A DNA stretch of 64,000 nucleotides from an uncultured Bacteroidia bacterium. Its GTDB lineage: Bacteria > Bacteroidota > Bacteroidia > Bacteroidales > UBA932. The stretch is taken from positions 1 to 64,000 of the forward strand of contig CACYHC010000006.1 in assembly GCA_902774145.1 (NCBI GenBank). Reading direction: 5' to 3'. Of the stretch, positions 37,701 to 46,656 are shown one piece after another; positions within the stretch are counted from its first letter, which is position 1, and each line of letters starts with the position of its first letter. The notes beneath the pieces were generated by a model. The model worked only from the letters and a program-made list of their open reading frames with translations, had not been told where the DNA came from and ran no database searches. A program made the translations under genes and the position numbers.

Positions 37701-39652
37701 GGCGCCGATGCCGGGTTCTTCCGGTGGGCCGTCTCACGGGCCGTTTCCCAGAAAATGTAACGGATCAGCTGCGTAATGTCCATCAGGTCGGGAATCATCC
37801 GGTACATCGGGTCGTCCGGATCGGAAGGCCCGTATTTGACCGGTACCCCTTCGGTCACCCGCTGCCCGGGCTCCCAGTCCGGGTCATAGTGGCTGTCGCC
37901 GGGATATTCGTGCCTGCGCTTGGTGTACGGGTAAACATTCTCCCCCAGGGCTTCGGAGAACCAGGGGCTCGGATCTTCATCATCATCCCAGTGCGCCGAC
38001 GCATCGGGGCCATCCACCGTTTCGTTGATACCGAATTTTACCCACAGGTAGTCCAGACCGTCGGCCGTGTAGGTAAACTTGTTCTGCACCTCGTCGAAGA
38101 TAATCTTGGGGCCGCCCTCGCTGAAAGGCGTCTTGACATACCAGGAGAACTTCTCCTGCTTCAATTCTGGACGGTACGGGAACGAGACCTGGTGGTATTC
38201 GTAGTGGGCGTCGGCATTGATGATTTCAGTATCGGTCAGGAGGAGAAAACCTTCCTGGCCGGCCTGAGCTTCATTGTCGGAGACCACCTCCGTATAGATG
38301 CTCCGGGTATTGTTAACCGTAATATTATAGGTATAGGAATGACCGCGGAGGGTCTCATAGTTATTTAGGTTCGCGGACACGTCGGTATCGCTGCTGGCGA
38401 ATTGCCCAAGGTGGACGGTAAAAATGGCGTCCGAGGTCAGGGCGTGGCCGATAGTAAGGCCTTCCGGGTCATCTCCGCCAATGTTTTCTATGCCTTCCGG
38501 GGTCAGGGTGAGCACGAGGTCGAAGCGGACATAGGTACCGTATGTCGGGGCGAAGACCCAGTCGCCGTTCTCGACGAAATGGTCGCTGAACGAGCCACTC
38601 TCAGGGCCGTTGGGGCCCTTGTATCCAGGTTCACCGGTATCGAATTTTTCCTGCAGTTCCCGCTGGTAATACTCGGTGGCCGTGCCGTTTTTCTCTTCCC
38701 GGTTCTCCAGGATGTAGAAACAGAAGCTGTACCAAGTGTCATCTCCGTCTATTTCCGTCCCCTCGAAATAATACTGCTGGGACGCAAAATACTGGACATT
38801 CTCCGGTGCTTTGCCGTCGGCGTATTCGCTGTCCAGGTAACAGCGGTCCGGGGTATTGCAAACCTGCCAGTAAACGGGCGTCACGGCGCTGATGTATTCC
38901 GGCTTGACCTTGACGCGGAACTTGACCTTGGCATCCACCGGAACCAGGGACACCGTGTAGTCGGAATCATAGTCGTGCGGCAGTGTTCCCCAGCGCATCG
39001 CGCCCGTAGTGAGCGGTGCCCCACCCACTTCGTCCAGCTTGCCGGTCATCAGGAAAAGGTCCTTGCGGTTGACGATATTCTGCTCCAGGCGCACCTCCAG
39101 CCCCTGCAGTTCCTTGAGATGCAGGACAGCGTTCAGGCGGGCCAGGGCATCTCCGCCGTCGAGGTCCATAACGGCGTTGGTAACATTGGCAATCGCCACC
39201 AGCGTAGCATTCGAACAGGCGATGGTGGAAATCTTGACGGCGCCGGTCGTCTCCGTGACCGTCTTCTGGATGTTCTTGTTTTCCGCATACCAGCACTCGT
39301 TCTCGTCGCGGACCAAGTCCTGAAGAGACGATTTCAGGTGTTCATACGAGAAATAGTGCCCGTAGATTTTCCGGGGACTGTCGTAATTATCGCCAATGAG
39401 GTCTCCGTTGTCAAAGATCATTACGTAGATATCGTGGATGTGCGCCTCGTCGATGGCCGACGCCTCGCCCCTGGTGGCCACCTCCACCTCGTGCGGGCTC
39501 GTCCCGGCAAACGGTATATAGAGCGTGACCGGAGTCCCGTCCGGAACACAGGTATCCAGCATATCCGCTTCGCCCAATTCCTGGCTGCAGGCAAAGACAA
39601 GGGGCAGCAGGAGCAGCAAAAGCCAAAAACCGTATATGATATTTTTCTTCAT
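34793..39652 (-). CDS. Large DUF4906-type fimbrial lipoprotein, probable minor or tip subunit
   Basis: A 1619-residue lipoprotein (signal ending LPLVFAC|S) that should be exported to the surface. The central part contains the DUF4906 signature region, for example DRNEVRWYLAACNQLAGMW, and the C-terminus has YNYVRVVRKKPD. These very long proteins occur at the 3' end of fimbrillin operons in Bacteroidota and are taken to be tip or accessory adhesins. Middle and C-terminal segments look beta-rich. It is the last of eight genes, 8 nt after the preceding fimbrial gene. The ligand is unknown. Confidence 0.85.
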   Translation of the reverse strand: MKKNIIYGFWLLLLLLPLVFACSQELGEADMLDTCVPDGTPVTLYIPFAGTSPHEVEVATRGEASAIDEAHIHDIYVMIFDNGDLIGDNYDSPRKIYGHYFSYEHLKSSLQDLVRDENECWYAENKNIQKTVTETTGAVKISTIACSNATLVAIANVTNAVMDLDGGDALARLNAVLHLKELQGLEVRLEQNIVNRKDLFLMTGKLDEVGGAPLTTGAMRWGTLPHDYDSDYTVSLVPVDAKVKFRVKVKPEYISAVTPVYWQVCNTPDRCYLDSEYADGKAPENVQYFASQQYYFEGTEIDGDDTWYSFCFYILENREEKNGTATEYYQRELQEKFDTGEPGYKGPNGPESGSFSDHFVENGDWVFAPTYGTYVRFDLVLTLTPEGIENIGGDDPEGLTIGHALTSDAIFTVHLGQFASSDTDVSANLNNYETLRGHSYTYNITVNNTRSIYTEVVSDNEAQAGQEGFLLLTDTEIINADAHYEYHQVSFPYRPELKQEKFSWYVKTPFSEGGPKIIFDEVQNKFTYTADGLDYLWVKFGINETVDGPDASAHWDDDEDPSPWFSEALGENVYPYTKRRHEYPGDSHYDPDWEPGQRVTEGVPVKYGPSDPDDPMYRMIPDLMDITQLIRYIFWETARETAHRKNPASAPASAFIADDARPSTVPVLRFTAYIDEFYYEEHPLEHTVDQDLWRDFVNAQPREMHILSDAQQSRDRKSDVILSSHSIIQQSIQTIYNIYAADLHTLWGAEHEDEMRKLSDGWPYWPGDPMDGKYDEEKIDGKTVKTDDSTPGRSGDFNTDLGKWNGRLNSAYIWEFYSSRAAGGRELTGQWNDFLEYSVHNEIPELKAAPDGNDGRGYQGMAYSCLTRNRDNNGDGIVDRNEVRWYLAACNQLAGMWVGNESLSIDTRIYRPSPGQWRAHIVSSTGRRVSWAEEGGGATEYHWDFWDSRSTWPTIGAAAAGESVRCLRNIGTFSDEGEIKDISYAPYDYEIEHYFTKEGPEPEGPFVFHFDRLNPKSIRQLSESELPYADQFNQFNSVYLKFETQSRADNVGDVTSFDTINTENPGNLPTIDSINPEVSKLGYNPYCPPGYRFPNHVEMLLMSLYLPKNYFERDKDGNAYPSDVKLNIPTRTYFDRGYYGENRTGMSPAEITRERRKIGWGYTSGASKQSCLDRGITINQTRCVRDVNMTGHIDGDIILSSETLCAGDPAPLTFSFYSSAAAFVSASLKLCYTDGSGIYHEQDIPLKTPPAGLQYMASQKVTLPSFAELGLDPDLVDETECKFKITMRNTATSYNFEHAFMLSASHLSGCKMIFPSVSDPDKGMPVQVHIGTANALAHLTNVKLYWKAPDAAVFTPIDLFDDHDDDDKNNIFHFSEDVYLRDIIGDGAWATAANRTKEYQFYATATCSDGTSYVSPTYSNEIVRFNYTPNPVPAGGWTSISQCNRIWSNNITNLDFSAGDRIEADMDLTACRYKYLTGVAATDLGQDNLIGFSYGGNVGKIEKSVIWYYPSVQNLVNSDDPADWGWIRSRVHAGAWSAYTPDEGVLDHMNLILDKDGLIRDGKRFTHTWSKWAEVKAGLAAASTVQIGSTEGVHKSRATYNYVRVVRKKPDAVTPHPRD

Positions 39653-39660
39653 TTACAAAC

Positions 39661-40830
39661 TTAATCAAAGGTCACCGAAGCCGTATGTTCCGTCCAGTCG
39701 GCCACTTCAAAGTTAAAGGACACCTGCACGCCCTTGCTCAGACGGGTCGTGATGGTCAGGTGCTGGTTGCGCCGCAGGTGCACGATGTTTTCCGCACGCC
39801 AGTTGGTTACGGGGAGATTCGTATAGGTATAGGCCCGCTCCGTATACGGATCGTCCGGATCTTCTGGGTCCGGATGCCCCTTGTACAGGGTGAAACTGAG
39901 GTCGAGCCGGAAAGGACCGTCACAGGGAAAGACATACCAATTGTATTCCTGTGAACCGGACGCGGTGAGATGGATGGCCAGGTTTTCATCGTGCAGCCTG
40001 GCGCAGGGATTCGCAACCAGCATTCCGGCTTCCCCGAGGAAATTGTCTTCCGGGTTCGGACGCTGGAACACATACCCCGTGGTCGGGTTCAGACGGTAAA
40101 TCGTATGGATGTAATCGTACAGGTCGACGCCCTCACCAAGGTTGTTGATGAAATACGCCGTCACCTTGGCCACGCAGCGGATCAGCTCCAGACGGGCCTC
40201 GCCGTTGTAGCGGGACGACACCGCAAGGGATGCCTTGGCCGCCACGGGAAGACGGCTGTTCTGCACCAGCGCGCCGTGGTCCCAGGCCTCGATATTACGG
40301 GGCTGGGCCTTAAAGCGCAAGGCCTCAATCTGCGCAGCGGTCGTGAGGGTCGTAAGTTGTGCGCCCGACAATTCGACGGCAATGTTGGCATCCGTGGGAT
40401 CCTCGGGATCGTAGGGGTCGGTGGTCATCGTCCACAACCCGGCTGTATTGCCAAAGGCATAGACCGTATAATTGCCCGCGGGGAGATGGGCCCCGGCATC
40501 GCTGAAATCGAAGGAAATAACCGCCTCCGTAGCCGTTGCCGACGTTTTTGCCGCATTGGCCCCGGGATAGGTAATGACGACATCCCCGTTGCTGTCGGTA
40601 ATCAGGACCACAAGGTCCGGATCGCCGCTGCCGTCGAGGAAAAGGCCGCCGCCGTCTTCCACCACCCCGTCACCCGGGGTAACCGACCGCGCCGACTGGA
40701 GTTCTCCGGTAGCAAAACGGATGGAAACGACACCGCCCGGCCCGGGCGTCGCCAGCTCGCGCGAACACGCGAGGCCAAACAGCAGAAGCGCCGGCAGCAG
40801 CAAGCCGTATGTCAGGCGTCTTTTCAACAT
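39661..40830 (-). CDS. Fimbrial accessory lipoprotein (FimA/Mfa-like)
   Basis: A 389-residue lipoprotein with SPII signal ending LLFGLAC|S. A FimA-like stretch VYAFGNTAGLW is present about one third in, and the C-terminus has the fimbrillin-style strand FNFEVADWTEHTASVTF. It probably forms a minor or connecting pilus subunit between the fimbrillins and the large DUF4906 protein. It lies 6 nt after the preceding fimbrillin gene. Sequence similarity to its neighbours is low except in the signal and the final strand. Confidence 0.8.
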   Translation of the reverse strand: MLKRRLTYGLLLPALLLFGLACSRELATPGPGGVVSIRFATGELQSARSVTPGDGVVEDGGGLFLDGSGDPDLVVLITDSNGDVVITYPGANAAKTSATATEAVISFDFSDAGAHLPAGNYTVYAFGNTAGLWTMTTDPYDPEDPTDANIAVELSGAQLTTLTTAAQIEALRFKAQPRNIEAWDHGALVQNSRLPVAAKASLAVSSRYNGEARLELIRCVAKVTAYFINNLGEGVDLYDYIHTIYRLNPTTGYVFQRPNPEDNFLGEAGMLVANPCARLHDENLAIHLTASGSQEYNWYVFPCDGPFRLDLSFTLYKGHPDPEDPDDPYTERAYTYTNLPVTNWRAENIVHLRRNQHLTITTRLSKGVQVSFNFEVADWTEHTASVTFD

Positions 40831-40836
40831 TCTTTC

Positions 40837-41958
40837 CTATTCAATCAAAATACCGGGCGTCTCGGCGGTCACATCCTCCCACTCGGTCGTAATCACCGTT
40901 ACAATCACGCCGCCGTCGAGGCGGACGCCAATCGTATACTCATATTTATATCCCTGTTCCCACTCGGAGATGGGGTCGTCGCTGGCAAAACGCTGCTTCT
41001 GGATATCCTTCAAAAGAATATCGTGCGTCTCGGAGGCCAAAGCGCCCGCAACGGTAAAGGTTACCGACATATAGGGAAGGACCGCTTTTGCCGCAGCCGT
41101 ATACGCATCTACGTCGTTATAGTCTTCATACACCGGCGCTGGCGTCCCATTGACGGTTTCGTTCAAGTCGGCAGGAATCAAGAGGGTGTAGGCGTCCGGC
41201 TCGTAGGTGCGGTCGGACGTAGAGAGCAACTGAGCACCGGAGAAAACGGTTGCATCACTCTCCGAACCGGAAGAACGCTTCGTGTTTATCCAAAGATAGT
41301 CCGGTTCCCCGAGCGCGTCTAAGGTCGCCTTGGCCCTGGCTTCAAAAATAAGGTGGTGGAAGGTAATATCGTTCAGGGTAAAGTTCGTTCCTTCCGATTC
41401 ATTGACCACCTTCACCTTCACGGCGCAAAGCATATGGTGGAAAAGAAGAGGGACCTTTGCAGAACGGGTCGATGCATCTCCGCGGCGGCGCCGGCCGGCA
41501 AGGAGAAGATCGTAATCGTCGGCAAGTTCATACTTTTTTTCGATGGCAAGATTGCCCGGGATGTTCATCCGCATGGTATTCTTGCTGGCATCGGCCACGG
41601 CCGGCTCTCCGTATGAAGCCAGGAAATCGTAGTAGTCATTGTGGCTGACCCAGTACCAGTACTGCTTGGGGGAATAGGTCCACACCCCTCCGCTCAAGCT
41701 GACATCCGTGCCGTTCGCCCCGAACAGTACGGTCTCCCTTCCTTCTCCCGTCCGGCGGCCGAACACCTTGAAGGACTGTCCGTTGCTGAAGGTTTCACTC
41801 GCAAAGAGCGTACTGCGGCTCAATACGCTTACTCCTGCATCGAAGCCTATCCCGTCGCCTGCAGCCTCCGGCCCTTCAGGGTCGGTTCGACGGCACCCCG
41901 CAAAGAGCAGAGCCATTCCCGTGAGGAGCAGGTTGAATATGAATCTTCTTTGCAGCAT
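40837..41958 (-). CDS. Fimbrillin family lipoprotein
   Basis: A 373-residue lipoprotein (signal ending ALLFAGC|R) of the Mfa-like fimbrillin family. Family marks are the region YSPKQYWYWVSHNDYYDFLASYG, the LLFHHMLCAVKVKVVN block shared by all the fimbrillins here, and a C-terminal TTEWEDVTAE strand that would serve in donor-strand pilus assembly. Three nt separate it from the upstream gene stop. Expected to be exported, acylated and polymerised on the outer membrane. Confidence 0.85.
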   Translation of the reverse strand: MLQRRFIFNLLLTGMALLFAGCRRTDPEGPEAAGDGIGFDAGVSVLSRSTLFASETFSNGQSFKVFGRRTGEGRETVLFGANGTDVSLSGGVWTYSPKQYWYWVSHNDYYDFLASYGEPAVADASKNTMRMNIPGNLAIEKKYELADDYDLLLAGRRRRGDASTRSAKVPLLFHHMLCAVKVKVVNESEGTNFTLNDITFHHLIFEARAKATLDALGEPDYLWINTKRSSGSESDATVFSGAQLLSTSDRTYEPDAYTLLIPADLNETVNGTPAPVYEDYNDVDAYTAAAKAVLPYMSVTFTVAGALASETHDILLKDIQKQRFASDDPISEWEQGYKYEYTIGVRLDGGVIVTVITTEWEDVTAETPGILIE

Positions 41959-41961
41959 CTT

Positions 41962-43185
41962 TTACGCAATAATCGGGTAATAGCCCGTGACATCCTCGGA
42001 CCAGGGGGTAATCTTGACTTCTACTTCGTCAAACTGGATGGGCTTTGCGCCGATAAGGATCGTATAGGTTACAAAACGGTTGGGGGCCCAGTCCATATCG
42101 GCAAAATCCGGGTCTCCCACGCTGGGGTGGCATTCGTCCAGCAGCAGCGTCACGGCGTGGGTCGTCGTTCCGCTGCCGTTCGTGACAGACCATTTGAGAT
42201 AGAGGTCCTGGTGATAGGCGGCAGCAGAGGTCAGCATCGTTTGCGGGACCATCAGCAGGATGTCGGAACTCTCCGGCGCCTCCGGAGAGGTAACCAGCGT
42301 GACATAGGTCCCGGGCGTTCCGTCGACGGGATCGACACCGCCGACGGTGATGTCAAAGTCTGAGGGCGTACCCTGGCCGCTCCAGGCAAAGGTCGTGATT
42401 CCCGGACGGCCGAGGGCGGGAATATCGCGCTGCGCATACTTGACGGTAAGCGTTCCGGTCGTATAAACGTTCTTCAACTGGGCTTCCAGAAGTTGTATGG
42501 TCGTCCCCTCGTCGACATCGGCGGAACGGACAAACTTGAACTGTACCCGCGTAAGCGCATGGTGGAAGGACAGCGCTACGGTGCCGGGCCACTCGGAGTT
42601 GGTGTCGCCATAGACATTGTCACTGGCTACATCGGCGACGCAGAAATCGACCATGTCGGCCACGTCGGGCTGGGCAGTAAAGTCGAAGATGCCCACGGTG
42701 CCGTCCGAAGGGTTGGCAGCAAAACTGCGGAGCGCAATACCGTTGGAACCGCCCGCGTCGTAAGGGTAATAGGCCCAGAAGGAGTAGCAGTAGGCCGGGG
42801 TGTCCGTGCGCGGCCAGTACTGGTCTACCTGGTCCGGAAGAACGGCGGGGTCGTAGGTGTTGTTCTTTCCCCTGTCGTTGTTGTTGTGGAAGGTGACATC
42901 GACGGGGGTGGCACCGTTCCAGAAGTCGGGCGTCCCGGGATTGGGGCTGTCCGGAAGGAAGTCATCGCCCGTATCCCAGCCGAAGACGGCGAAATGCTGT
43001 CCGTCGACGAGGGTGGTGCCGCCGGTGAAGCTCGCATCGGCCTTTGCCTCTTCCACCCCGTGGCTGAAGCAGCTGAAGCGGATGGGAATGCGCTCCCGTT
43101 CCGCCGCATACCGGTCTTCCCTGCTGCAGGAGGGCAGCAGAAGAAGCAGAAAAAGCAGGACAGGTATGCGCGCGCGTGCGTTCAT
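41962..43185 (-). CDS. Fimbrillin family lipoprotein
   Basis: A 407-residue Mfa-like fimbrillin with a signal ending LLLLLPSC|S. Conserved blocks include SFWAYYPYDAGG, VALSFHHALTRVQFKFV and the C-terminal EVEVKITPWSEDVTGYYPI. It abuts the upstream gene without a gap (its ATG ends at 43185, the upstream stop begins at 43186). Of the accessory fimbrillins it is closest in motif order to the one upstream, which points to local duplication followed by divergence. Confidence 0.85.
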   Translation of the reverse strand: MNARARIPVLLFLLLLLPSCSREDRYAAERERIPIRFSCFSHGVEEAKADASFTGGTTLVDGQHFAVFGWDTGDDFLPDSPNPGTPDFWNGATPVDVTFHNNNDRGKNNTYDPAVLPDQVDQYWPRTDTPAYCYSFWAYYPYDAGGSNGIALRSFAANPSDGTVGIFDFTAQPDVADMVDFCVADVASDNVYGDTNSEWPGTVALSFHHALTRVQFKFVRSADVDEGTTIQLLEAQLKNVYTTGTLTVKYAQRDIPALGRPGITTFAWSGQGTPSDFDITVGGVDPVDGTPGTYVTLVTSPEAPESSDILLMVPQTMLTSAAAYHQDLYLKWSVTNGSGTTTHAVTLLLDECHPSVGDPDFADMDWAPNRFVTYTILIGAKPIQFDEVEVKITPWSEDVTGYYPIIA

Positions 43186-44346
43186 CTACTCGAAATAATA
43201 AAAAACCTCTTCTTCGGCATCCCACATATCCACCGTAGCGGTGAACAGGATCGGGTTGCCGGGGTTGATGTTGATACGATAGGTATAGTGCTTGTTCATC
43301 TCCCACTCTTTATGGATGTCGCCGACAGGGACATCGAACACATACTCTGTGGCCGGGCCGTCTCCCCTGGAGAGCGAATATTCCACGTGGATCGAAGCGT
43401 TCGTCCACTTGAGGTACTGCGGCAGGGGCATGATGAGCGGGTCGCCGGAAGAGGGCAGGGAAAGCAGTTCCACCGGCGGCTCGGCCAGCGGATCCGCATG
43501 GTCGTTGAGCTCCACGCTGTTGGCAGGATCCCCCTCGTTGTCAAAGAGGGTCATATTGTCCGTGGTGCCCAGGGTGGCAATCCATCCCAACTGCTGATTG
43601 TACACGCCGGTAAAGTAGATATTCTTGATTTGGAGCACGTTCAGCTTGATATGATAGAGATCATCCGGATCCACTTTCCTCACGATGAAATCAATCCGGC
43701 TCATGGCGTGGACGAAGGTGAAATAAACCGTGGCGTCCGGGTTGTTGGGGAGATTGGGGTCGCCCTCGTCGTGGTAGTGCTGGTCTCTCTTTACGTCAGA
43801 AACCAGGAAGTCGGTATGGCCGTCGGTGGTGTATTCAATATTGGGAATCCCGTGGGCCGTGGGGGAATAGGTCGTGGCCGAATTGACGATACGGAAACGG
43901 TCGATACGCGGGTCCGCGGTATCCGCATCCTCATACGGATAGTAGGCCCAGAAAGTGATGGTATTCTCCTCGTTGTTGGGCCAGTATTTCAGCGGGGCAT
44001 AGCTGCAGTCGGAACCGTCGAATTCCACTTCCTGATTGTACATGAAATTGGGGCTCCACAGGCTGCCGTCGCCCCAGGCGCCGGGCGCTCCGCCAAGGGT
44101 ACCGGGCTGGTAGAAGGCAAATACGCCGAATGAGGTGCCGGAGGGCAGCGATGACAAACTTTTGGCGACAGGGGCGATACCCGCGGCGGCGAATGTGATG
44201 GGACAATCGCCGGTGAGGGCGGCCCAGGGCTCGGCGCCTTCGTCCCGGCCAGGCACATCGACCCCGCCCTTGCCGCAGGACGAGACCAGCAGCAGGAGCA
44301 TCAGAGACGCAAGGATTGCCCTTGGGATGTGCCTTTCTTCAAACAT
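43186..44346 (-). CDS. Fimbrillin family lipoprotein
   Basis: A 386-residue Mfa-like fimbrillin; the signal ends LLLLVSSC|G. Seen in order are YAPLKYWPNNEENTITFWAYYPYE, VYFTFVHAMSRIDFIVRK and a C-terminal TVDMWDAEEEVFYYFE strand. It is the first gene after the major-type fimbrillin and is separated from it by 52 nt carrying a strong hairpin, so its expression is probably lower than that of the upstream gene. Confidence 0.85.
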   Translation of the reverse strand: MFEERHIPRAILASLMLLLLVSSCGKGGVDVPGRDEGAEPWAALTGDCPITFAAAGIAPVAKSLSSLPSGTSFGVFAFYQPGTLGGAPGAWGDGSLWSPNFMYNQEVEFDGSDCSYAPLKYWPNNEENTITFWAYYPYEDADTADPRIDRFRIVNSATTYSPTAHGIPNIEYTTDGHTDFLVSDVKRDQHYHDEGDPNLPNNPDATVYFTFVHAMSRIDFIVRKVDPDDLYHIKLNVLQIKNIYFTGVYNQQLGWIATLGTTDNMTLFDNEGDPANSVELNDHADPLAEPPVELLSLPSSGDPLIMPLPQYLKWTNASIHVEYSLSRGDGPATEYVFDVPVGDIHKEWEMNKHYTYRININPGNPILFTATVDMWDAEEEVFYYFE

Positions 44347-44358
44347 AAGTTTTGGTAC

Positions 44359-44384
44359 CCAGCCGGGCGGTCAGGCCCGGCTGG
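44359..44384 (-). promoter_or_regulatory. Strong intercistronic hairpin after the main fimbrillin gene
   Basis: A perfect 10-bp stem (CCAGCCGGGC / GCCCGGCTGG) with a 6-nt loop sits between the main fimbrillin gene and the next gene. No U-tract follows, so it is more likely an mRNA-stabilising or partial-attenuation element than a full terminator. Confidence 0.6.
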
Positions 44385-44398
44385 ATAAAAGGAATCAA

Positions 44399-45502
44399 TT
44401 AGTCGGTAAGGTTAAGCGGGAGATCCACTTCCGTTTCACCGGCGAATGCAGGCCAAGCCTCAACCTCGACATCGAATTTGACAGAAGTCAAGCCAAGCAC
44501 AAGAATCAATTTGTACTTGTTTCCACCGGTAATCGTGAGGTCGCCCGTGCTGGTAAGCACATTGTTGACGGTCACAGAACCACCATCCAACTTGTCGTCA
44601 GTCGTCGTTACATCATAGTCCACCGTCACGGTAATCGTGGTCGCTCCACTCGCCTTCGGAATCACCATCATCTGCTCATCTGCGTCGATGATAGAGGCAT
44701 TAGCATTGGTGACCGTTTTGGCAGGAGAGAACGTCCGGGTGAAATTCGTGGCAGTAGCGGCTCCCTGGCTGCTCCAAGTACCATCATTGAGGTTAAGCAC
44801 ACCGGATGCAGGGAAACTTCCGTCAAGGGAGATGCTGTTGATCTTAACGGTTGTAGCACTGTGAACGGCATCACCCGTAGTGCCCCCGGCATTCACGAGG
44901 TCCACAAGGTAACGGGCCTGGACGTCAAGCATGGCAAGCGCATGGTGGAATACAAAGGTAACTTTGTTGGAGATCGTCGCAGCGCCGGCAGTAGGATCGG
45001 CCGTTCCGGCGGTATAGGCACTGTTGTTGACCTGGTTCATCACAGGAGTCGCCCACAGGAGGTCAACCTGGTTGGCATCGCTGGGGAGCGTGTAGCTGAT
45101 GGTAGGATAACCGGCAGCATCATTGGCAGATTCCAACGCAATACCATTGGTGTTCGTACGGTAAGGCGCATACGCCCAGAAACTGAGCTTGTCGGTAGTC
45201 TCATTCGGCCAATATTTCACGGGAGTATACGTGAAACCTGCGGCATGAGAACCGGAAACGCTCTGGTCGTACATGAAATTCATCTTGTCGCTCGTAGTCC
45301 AGTCTGCAGTCGTGTAGGAAGAATAGACGCCAAAGGTGGAGAGGTTCTCAGTGGTGATGGCCGTAGTCTTGGAGGGAACGTTGCCGGCGTACACACCGAA
45401 GGTCACCTGATTCTGGGCGGTCTCCTTCTGGAAGACTTCATTCTTTGCGCAAGAGGCAAGAACAGTTGCTGCCAAAGCAGCGAAAACAATTGTTTTTTTC
45501 AT
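44399..45502 (-). CDS. Fimbrillin family protein, probable major pilus subunit
   Basis: A 367-residue lipoprotein (signal ending ATVLASC|A) with the mature start AKNEVFQKE typical of fimbrillins. Blocks include FTYTPVKYWPNETTDKLSFWAYAPY, KVTFVFHHALAMLDVQARY and a C-terminal SVKFDVEVEAWPAFAGETEVDL. I call it the major subunit because it is the most compact and alanine/threonine-rich, has the simplest fimbrillin layout, and is followed by a stabilising hairpin. Family assignment is firm; the major-subunit role is inferred. Confidence 0.87.
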   Translation of the reverse strand: MKKTIVFAALAATVLASCAKNEVFQKETAQNQVTFGVYAGNVPSKTTAITTENLSTFGVYSSYTTADWTTSDKMNFMYDQSVSGSHAAGFTYTPVKYWPNETTDKLSFWAYAPYRTNTNGIALESANDAAGYPTISYTLPSDANQVDLLWATPVMNQVNNSAYTAGTADPTAGAATISNKVTFVFHHALAMLDVQARYLVDLVNAGGTTGDAVHSATTVKINSISLDGSFPASGVLNLNDGTWSSQGAATATNFTRTFSPAKTVTNANASIIDADEQMMVIPKASGATTITVTVDYDVTTTDDKLDGGSVTVNNVLTSTGDLTITGGNKYKLILVLGLTSVKFDVEVEAWPAFAGETEVDLPLNLTD

Positions 45503-45555
45503 AATGAAAAGAATTAAGTTAATAAAAAATGAAAATATGGTTAAAAAAAAACACT

Positions 45556-46656
45556 TTACATGGAAACTTCAACTTCATCGCCTTCCTCCCAGTCTTCCAC
45601 TGTAGCGTCGAAGCCGCCGATCTCACCTCCAGGCCCCACGTCCGGCGGATGGATTTCCGGCTTCTCGACACTGCCGAACACCAGGCGGTAAAGGCTGCGG
45701 TAGCCTATCGGAGGATCCCCAGGAGTAATCTTGTCCCCCACGTTGAACACATAATACTCCACCGTGGAATTGTCGACCAGCAGGGTGGCAACGTTGAGGG
45801 TCGAGTCGCGGGCAGGGTCCGGCAGTTCACCCCTCGGGAAACCGAACGTGGTGATTTTCCCGTCCAGGTGTCCCACCCGCCGGATGGGATCGTCCATCGT
45901 CAGGGACCAGTCCGTGATGAGCTGGGTCCCTTCCTCATCGCCGGTTTTGTCCTCAATCAGTTGAAAACTTCGGGCCATTCCCGAAGTACTGGCCCGCACA
46001 GCGCGCAGCACGTCGGCATTGTCGGAATAAATCGTTACCCAGAACTGGGAAACGATGTTCCTGGGCCGGATCGGGACACGGATCGTGTATTGGTTCACCA
46101 TCTCTTCCGCATAGGCCCGCGTCAGGTTCGGACTTGCCGCCTTGCTCTCCATCGACATGAGCGTATGGCTATAATGCTGGTACTCTTCCACCATATACTC
46201 GGTCACCTCAAATTCCTCGGATACGCCGGCAACCAGCAGGTCGGGATTGGTGATCAGCACCTCGTCCTGCGCCTTCGTGTACCATTTGCTCCTTACTTCC
46301 GGGATGCTCACGCGCGCCCGGCCCCAGGAAGAAACCATATCGGAAAATTCCAAGTGCCCAAACTCTTCCGGACTCTGGGAAATCATATAGAGGCGGTAGC
46401 GCCCGGGATCCAGCTGGAAGGCGCAGGAATCGACATTTGCCGTAGTCTCCGAGAACAAGAATTTCCCGTCGCGGAAGAAGTACATGGTAACGCCGCTGGG
46501 CTTGCGCCCTTCGGGATAGACATCCACCTTCCAGAGCACCTTGACGACAACCTTTACGCCGGTATCTTCCACGATATAGAGAGGGCGGCGCTGGCAGGAG
46601 GCCATCAGCGTCACAAGCGTCGTAATCATCATCATCCCCACAATCCACCTCCTCAT
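45556..46656 (-). CDS. DUF5119 fimbrial lipoprotein
   Basis: A 366-residue lipoprotein with signal ending TTLVTLMASC|Q. The start of the mature protein, QRRPLYIVEDTGVKVVVKVLWK, is the DUF5119 pattern, followed by YFFRDGKFLFSET and LDPGRYRLYMI. DUF5119 genes stand between an OmpA/DUF3575 gene and fimbrillins across Bacteroidota and are presumed pilus anchors or minor subunits. Its start overlaps the upstream gene's stop by 4 nt. Confidence 0.85.
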   Translation of the reverse strand: MRRWIVGMMMITTLVTLMASCQRRPLYIVEDTGVKVVVKVLWKVDVYPEGRKPSGVTMYFFRDGKFLFSETTANVDSCAFQLDPGRYRLYMISQSPEEFGHLEFSDMVSSWGRARVSIPEVRSKWYTKAQDEVLITNPDLLVAGVSEEFEVTEYMVEEYQHYSHTLMSMESKAASPNLTRAYAEEMVNQYTIRVPIRPRNIVSQFWVTIYSDNADVLRAVRASTSGMARSFQLIEDKTGDEEGTQLITDWSLTMDDPIRRVGHLDGKITTFGFPRGELPDPARDSTLNVATLLVDNSTVEYYVFNVGDKITPGDPPIGYRSLYRLVFGSVEKPEIHPPDVGPGGEIGGFDATVEDWEEGDEVEVSM

